A DNA stretch of 12,528 nt. It comes from Defluviitaleaceae bacterium. GTDB taxonomy: Bacteria; Bacillota; Clostridia; Lachnospirales; WQUN01. The DNA is taken from NCBI GenBank assembly GCA_009782245.1, contig WRKK01000321.1, positions 1-12,528 on the forward strand, read 5' to 3'. The position numbers and the translations under genes were made by a program. The notes beneath the pieces are model-generated. The model did not search any database and was not told the origin of the DNA. It saw only the letters and a list, made by a program, of their open reading frames with translations. The first letter of the stretch is position 1; each line of letters opens with the position of its first letter. Of the stretch, positions 12,525-12,528 are shown piece after piece.

Positions 12525-12528
12525 TGCA

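Overview
The window reads as a piece of a Firmicutes chromosome, most likely a motile anaerobic member of the Clostridia. The reasons are: a PyrK-dependent (class 1B) dihydroorotate dehydrogenase; RecA, Prs, Pth and PyrE of Gram-positive type; strong AGGAGG-type ribosome binding sites; sigma-A-like promoters; a flagellar sigma-D-like promoter; and a GlpA-type FAD enzyme with a BFD-like iron-sulfur domain. The DNA is moderately AT-rich, interrupted by short, very GC-rich palindromic repeats between genes. The genus cannot be fixed from the sequence alone.

Layout. 1-449: non-coding, built from an inverted pair of modular GC-rich hairpin repeats. 450-2728 (+): pyrK-pyrD-pyrE, three tightly coupled pyrimidine genes that turn dihydroorotate into OMP. 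2729-2870: convergent gap with a repeat hairpin and a likely terminator. 5629-2871 (-): recA-prs-pth, a compact operon behind a good sigma-A promoter. 7198-5906 (-): a FliD-like flagellar protein behind a sigma-D-type promoter. 7482-8690 (+): a divergent secreted FecR-domain protein ending in five acidic DFPVWGG repeats, with its own sigma-A promoter and a structured leader. 8691-8930: convergent gap holding a 155-bp MITE-like element. 12159-8931 (-): a redox operon of a GlpA-like FAD protein, an FAD/NAD(P) oxidoreductase and a flavin-reductase-family protein. 12160-12528: its promoter, then a second copy of the GC-rich modular repeat.

Metabolic links. Prs makes PRPP, which PyrE uses. PyrK and PyrD form one enzyme complex. 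The two FAD proteins overlap by 13 nt and very probably form one complex oxidising glycerol-3-phosphate or a related hydroxy or amino acid. The least explained parts are the secreted FecR/WGG-repeat protein with its folded leader, the small FliD-like protein whose promoter region adjoins it, and the families of mobile-looking palindromic repeats. No phage, CRISPR array, rRNA or tRNA was recognised.
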